A DNA stretch of 7,964 nucleotides, from contig JAFGDC010000050.1 of assembly GCA_016932295.1 (NCBI GenBank), forward strand, positions 1 through 7,964. Reading direction: 5' to 3'. The stretch comes from a candidate division CSSED10-310 bacterium. GTDB lineage: Bacteria > CSSED10-310 > JAFGDC01. Within the stretch, counting starts at the first letter, position 1; every line of letters begins with the position of its first letter. The notes beneath the pieces are model-generated. The model did not search any database. It was given only the letters and a program-made list of their open reading frames with translations, and had not been told where the DNA came from. Below, in pieces: positions 6,145 through 7,964 of this stretch. The translations under genes and the position numbers were made by a program.

Positions 6145-7320
6145 TCATTTCATACTCCCGCCGTCTTCGGCACTCCCGCCGTCTTCGGCACTCCCGCCGT
6201 CTTCGGCACATCCGCCGTCTTCGGCACATCCGCCGTCTTCGGCACATCTGCCGTCTTCGGCACATCTGCCCAGCGCTCTCAGCAACACTCGTAGTTGATC
6301 GAAGTCCAGTTGCTGGCCCGAATCGGAACGGGCCAGCGCTGGTGAGTTGTGGACTTCCACCATGATGCCGTCACTGCCGGCGGCGATGGCGGCGGCCGCC
6401 ATCGGGATGGCGATGTCCTTACGGCCGGTGGAATGGCTGATATCCACGATGATGGGCAGGTGCGATTCATTTTTGATAATTGGAATGGCTGATATATCCA
6501 GGGTGTTTCGGGTCCAGGTCTCGAAGGTGCGGATGCCCCGTTCGCAGAGAATGACGTTACGATTGCCGGCGGACATGACGTACTCGGCGGCCAGCAGAAA
6601 CTCTTCGATGGTGGCACCGAAGCCGCGTTTCAACAGAACGGGTTTTTCCAATTCTCCAACCGCTTTCAGCAGTTCATAGTTGTGCATGTTGCGTGCCCCG
6701 ATCTGGAAAACATCTATGTACTCCATGGCCGCCTCGATGTGGCGGGGATCGAGCACTTCCGAGACCGACAGCAGGCCGTGGCGGCGGGTGACTTCCCTGA
6801 GCAGCGGCAGCCCTTCCATGCCCAGTCCCTGGAATGAGTAAGGTGAGGTCCGGGGTTTAAACACGCCGCCCCTGATGAATCGCATTCCTTGTGCGGCGAG
6901 AAAGGCGGCTATTGTATCGAACTGTTCGTAGCTCTCCACCGCGCATGGGCCGGCGATGATCACCGGGTGTCCCTTTTCGCCGATGGGCACGCCACCGATC
7001 CGGACCACCGTGCGATCCTCGCCGCTCCGGTGCACGAGCAGCTTCCGTCTGGATTGATCCTCCATGAGATGCAGGCTCATCCGGAAGATCTCTTTGAAAA
7101 TCTTTTTAACCAGGTCGTCTGCCAGTGGACCTTTATTGGTTTGCACAAGCTCTTCAAGTTGCACCGATTCCCGTTTTGGATCGAAGCGCGGGATCCCCAG
7201 CCGGTCCTTGGTGCCGCCGATCCGTTCCACCAGTTCCGTTCGCCGGTTCAACAATGTCAAGAGGGCGGCGTTCACTTCATCGATTTCTTCACGCAACGTC
7301 AGCAGTTCGTCCATGTCCAT
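6145..7320 (-). CDS. aroF: Bifunctional chorismate mutase / 3-deoxy-7-phosphoheptulonate synthase
   Basis: This 391-aa fusion has two enzymes. Residues 1-90 are an AroQ-type chorismate mutase (LREEIDEVNAALLTLLNRR and the following helices), which converts chorismate to prephenate. Residues ~105-350 are a class I beta (KDO8P-synthase-like) DAHP synthase: GPCAVES (124-130), KPRTSPYSFQGLG (155-167), IGARNMHNY, LLKRGFGAT, CERGIRTFE (259-267), DISHSTGRKD (293-302). The predicted metal ligands C126, H296, E332 and D343 are all present. It condenses PEP and erythrose-4-phosphate in the first shikimate step. In this family the mutase domain often serves as the feedback sensor for prephenate or chorismate. 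The start at 7320 has GGAG (7331-7328) at 7 nt. Residues 351-391 are an abnormal tail of AEDG(G/R)(C/S) repeats ending GSMK, produced by the minisatellite. The symbol is used loosely, since naming of this fusion varies. The gene is convergent with the U32/radical SAM cluster. Confidence 0.95.
   Translation of the reverse strand: MDMDELLTLREEIDEVNAALLTLLNRRTELVERIGGTKDRLGIPRFDPKRESVQLEELVQTNKGPLADDLVKKIFKEIFRMSLHLMEDQSRRKLLVHRSGEDRTVVRIGGVPIGEKGHPVIIAGPCAVESYEQFDTIAAFLAAQGMRFIRGGVFKPRTSPYSFQGLGMEGLPLLREVTRRHGLLSVSEVLDPRHIEAAMEYIDVFQIGARNMHNYELLKAVGELEKPVLLKRGFGATIEEFLLAAEYVMSAGNRNVILCERGIRTFETWTRNTLDISAIPIIKNESHLPIIVDISHSTGRKDIAIPMAAAAIAAGSDGIMVEVHNSPALARSDSGQQLDFDQLRVLLRALGRCAEDGRCAEDGGCAEDGGCAEDGGSAEDGGSAEDGGSMK
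6153..6270. repeat. 18-bp coding minisatellite (6 copies plus a 10-bp partial)
   Basis: Units run 6153-6170, 6171-6188, 6189-6206, 6207-6224, 6225-6242 and 6243-6260, with a partial at 6261-6270. On the plus strand the unit is CACTCCCGCCGTCTTCGG. Variation is ordered in blocks: three units with (C/T)ACTCCC, two with CACATCC, and the last unit plus the partial with CACATCT. The unit length is a multiple of three, so the minus-strand gene stays in frame and reads Ala-Glu-Asp-Gly-(Gly/Arg)-(Ser/Cys). Each unit boundary also contains GCCG-TCTT-CGGC, a 4-bp GC hairpin, giving six hairpins at 18-nt pitch in the transcript of either strand. Confidence 0.97.
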
Positions 7321-7388
7321 TTCGGTTCTCCGGTTGATGCCATCATGAAACGACTCATCATAATACTGTCCATTTCATTTTTTTTCAT
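7299..7388 (-). CDS. Putative 29-codon leader ORF overlapping the mutase/DAHP synthase start
   Basis: ATG at 7388-7386 has AGGA (7397-7394) 5 nt upstream, with a second purine block GGGAGG at 7404-7399. The peptide starts MKKNEMDSIMMSRFMM and ends GEPKWTWTNC, stopping with TGA at 7301-7299, 22 bp inside the downstream gene in another frame. Two Trp codons (7319-7317 and 7313-7311) straddle the ATG-GAC-ATG-GAC that starts that gene. The position and ribosome binding site suggest a translated leader or coupling peptide. It is too short to confirm by codon usage, and an overlap of this kind can arise by chance. Confidence 0.35.
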   Translation of the reverse strand: MKKNEMDSIMMSRFMMASTGEPKWTWTNC

Positions 7389-7437
7389 CTTGTTCCTGCC
7401 TCCCAAATCTCCCGCCTGGTCAGTGCAGGGTCATTGA
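7345..7437 (+). pseudogene. Orphan signal-peptide stub
   Basis: A 30-codon plus-strand frame encodes MKRLIIILSISFFFILFL, then PPKSPAWSVQGH and a stop. The first 25 residues look like a complete Sec signal peptide (basic start, strong hydrophobic core, AWS-type cleavage region), but only a few residues of mature protein follow. No good ribosome binding site precedes ATG 7345, and the start lies 24 bp from the divergent start at 7320. It may be the remnant of a secreted protein gene cut off by a stop or deletion, or chance coding in a T-rich stretch that also serves the minus-strand leader. Confidence 0.3.
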
Positions 7438-7450
7438 TCTTGTCCTCAGG

Positions 7451-7500
7451 GGTCGTACCCCGAATCTTGTAATCTTCTCTGTGAAGCGTTAATGCTCGAG
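7451..7500. repeat. 50-bp imperfect direct repeat, copy A
   Basis: This stretch aligns without gaps to 7521-7570 at 38 of 50 positions (76%). It starts GGTCGTACCCCGAATC and ends GAAGCGTTAATGCTCGAG. With the two preceding G residues it forms a perfect hairpin GGGGT-CGT-ACCCC (7449-7461), then a weaker CTTC/GAAG stem (7474-7486). Confidence 0.75.
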
Positions 7501-7520
7501 CCTTTACACTGTACCTTCCG

Positions 7521-7570
7521 GGTCGAACCTGGAATCCTGTACTTTTCGATGAGAAGCGTTGATACTCAAG
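7521..7570. repeat. 50-bp imperfect direct repeat, copy B
   Basis: This is the second copy, 70 bp after copy A. It starts GGTCGAACCTGGAATCC and ends GAAGCGTTGATACTCAAG. With upstream bases it forms CCGGGT-CGA-ACCTGG (7518-7532, one G-T wobble) and CTTTTC-GAT-GAGAAG (7542-7556, one wobble). The pair 7449-7461 in copy A is G-C and the aligned pair 7519-7531 here is C-G, a compensatory change. Confidence 0.75.
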
Positions 7571-7583
7571 AGGTCGGCAAGAA

Positions 7584-7599
7584 GGTTCGCTCACGAACC
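7584..7599. other. Perfect hairpin GGTTCG-CTCA-CGAACC
   Basis: A 6-bp perfect stem with a 4-nt loop lies 13 bp after repeat copy B. It resembles the first hairpin of copies A and B (GGTCG core) and its centre is about 67 bp after that of copy B, so it may be a decayed third unit. The rest of the 50-bp motif is not recognisable there. No U-run follows on either strand, so it is not a standard terminator. Confidence 0.55.
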
Positions 7600-7645
7600 C
7601 ACGAAGCACCGCAGCGGATCCCGCCGTGCAAACCAGGGCGCGGCT

Positions 7646-7680
7646 GGCGCCACGCGCTCCCTCTGCCGGCGCCACGCGCT
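7646..7680. repeat. 13-bp direct repeat, two copies
   Basis: GGCGCCACGCGCT occurs at 7646-7658 and again identically at 7668-7680, a period of 22 bp. Each copy opens with the palindrome GGCGCC. No terminal inverted repeats or transposase are nearby. It may be a slippage product or a pair of protein-binding sites. Confidence 0.7.
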
Positions 7681-7964
7681 TCTCCCGAAATCCCCAAATC
7701 CTCTTCCCACAATCCTCAATCCGACGCCTGCGGCCCAAGAGCGGACACACCCCCAACAGTTGCGCATCTGGTGTTTGTCACCATGATAGTGAACGTTACG
7801 TCGGGAATTGCACGCTATCTCAACCAACAACAAGTCCTGGCGGGGGATTGGGGGCCTGTGGGAGGCAGTGTTTTTTGGTTTCGACATAAGGATTCCGGCT
7901 CGGATTCTGTCTGCCGGTGGTAGTGCCGGGATCAGTTTGAAAGACACTGTGTCGCCCTGTGAAC

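Larger units (their letters stand above)
7438..7964. other. Non-coding region with several hairpins and repeats
   Basis: About 527 bp with no convincing gene. Open frames exist on both strands (plus 7492-7923; minus 7591-7947 and 7385-7756), but none has a good ribosome binding site, recognisable domain or signal, and they overlap one another. The region holds the 70-bp-period repeat pair, a perfect hairpin GGTTCG-CTCA-CGAACC (7584-7599), a stem around GCGG-ATC-CCGC (7606-7629), the 13-bp direct repeat, a plus-strand pyrimidine-rich stretch (about 7680-7725) and a palindrome GACAC-T-GTGTC (7943-7953). Confidence 0.6.

Noticed and set aside
6889..7344. Plus-strand open frame opposite the 5' half of the chorismate mutase/DAHP synthase gene
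   Set aside because: It is antisense to conserved domains and has no ribosome binding site. Only its 3' end (7345-7437) looks interesting by itself.
7518..7532. tRNA T-arm (GGTCGAACC)
   Set aside because: The loop is too short for a TTCRANY loop, and no acceptor, D-arm or anticodon arm can be folded around it on either strand.
7451..7570. CRISPR-like array
   Set aside because: Only two copies, 76% identical and separated by 20 bp. CRISPR repeats are near-identical and no cas gene is present.
7492..7923. Plus-strand 143-codon frame, and minus-strand frames at 7591-7947 and 7385-7756
   Set aside because: They overlap each other, have no good ribosome binding site, signal or domain, and show low-complexity Pro/Ser/Arg composition typical of non-coding sequence.

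Overview
The window is GC-rich, densely packed bacterial chromosome. Secreted proteins with Sec signals, a C-terminal tail resembling the IPTL-CTERM sorting signal, and a set of probable iron-sulfur and radical enzymes suggest a Gram-negative, anaerobic or facultative bacterium. I see no rRNA, tRNA, transposase, phage gene or CRISPR array, and I cannot name a phylum from sequence alone.

Layout. 1-118 (minus) is the 5' end of a secreted or membrane protein gene that runs off the window. 119-403 is a divergent intergenic region. 404-1612 (plus) is a calcineurin-type metallophosphoesterase. 1702-6125 (plus) is a tight five-gene cluster: an exported beta-propeller protein, a UbiU-like U32 protein, a shorter UbiV-like U32 protein, a B12-binding-type radical SAM enzyme and a small amphi-Trp protein. 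The first two genes share an ATGA overlap. The next three junctions are 8, 7 and 48 bp. 6145-7320 (minus) is a convergent fused chorismate mutase/DAHP synthase gene. Its 3' end has been lengthened by an 18-bp minisatellite that is also a run of six small hairpins lying between the two convergent units. 7321-7964 holds no convincing full-length gene. It contains a 29-codon leader ORF overlapping the start of the minus-strand gene, a short signal-peptide stub on the plus strand, a 50-bp imperfect direct repeat at 70-bp period whose copies keep a hairpin through a compensatory base change, more hairpins, and a 13-bp direct repeat.

How the genes may work together. U32 proteins of the UbiU/UbiV, TrhP and RlhA type carry out O2-independent hydroxylations, and prephenate has been implicated in those reactions. 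Here two U32 proteins with cluster-type cysteines lie beside a radical SAM enzyme, and the neighbouring convergent gene encodes the enzyme that both opens the shikimate pathway and makes prephenate. My main hypothesis is an anaerobic, prephenate-linked modification module of unknown substrate (lipid, quinone, pigment or RNA). This is inference from family knowledge and neighbourhood. The substrate is not visible in the sequence.
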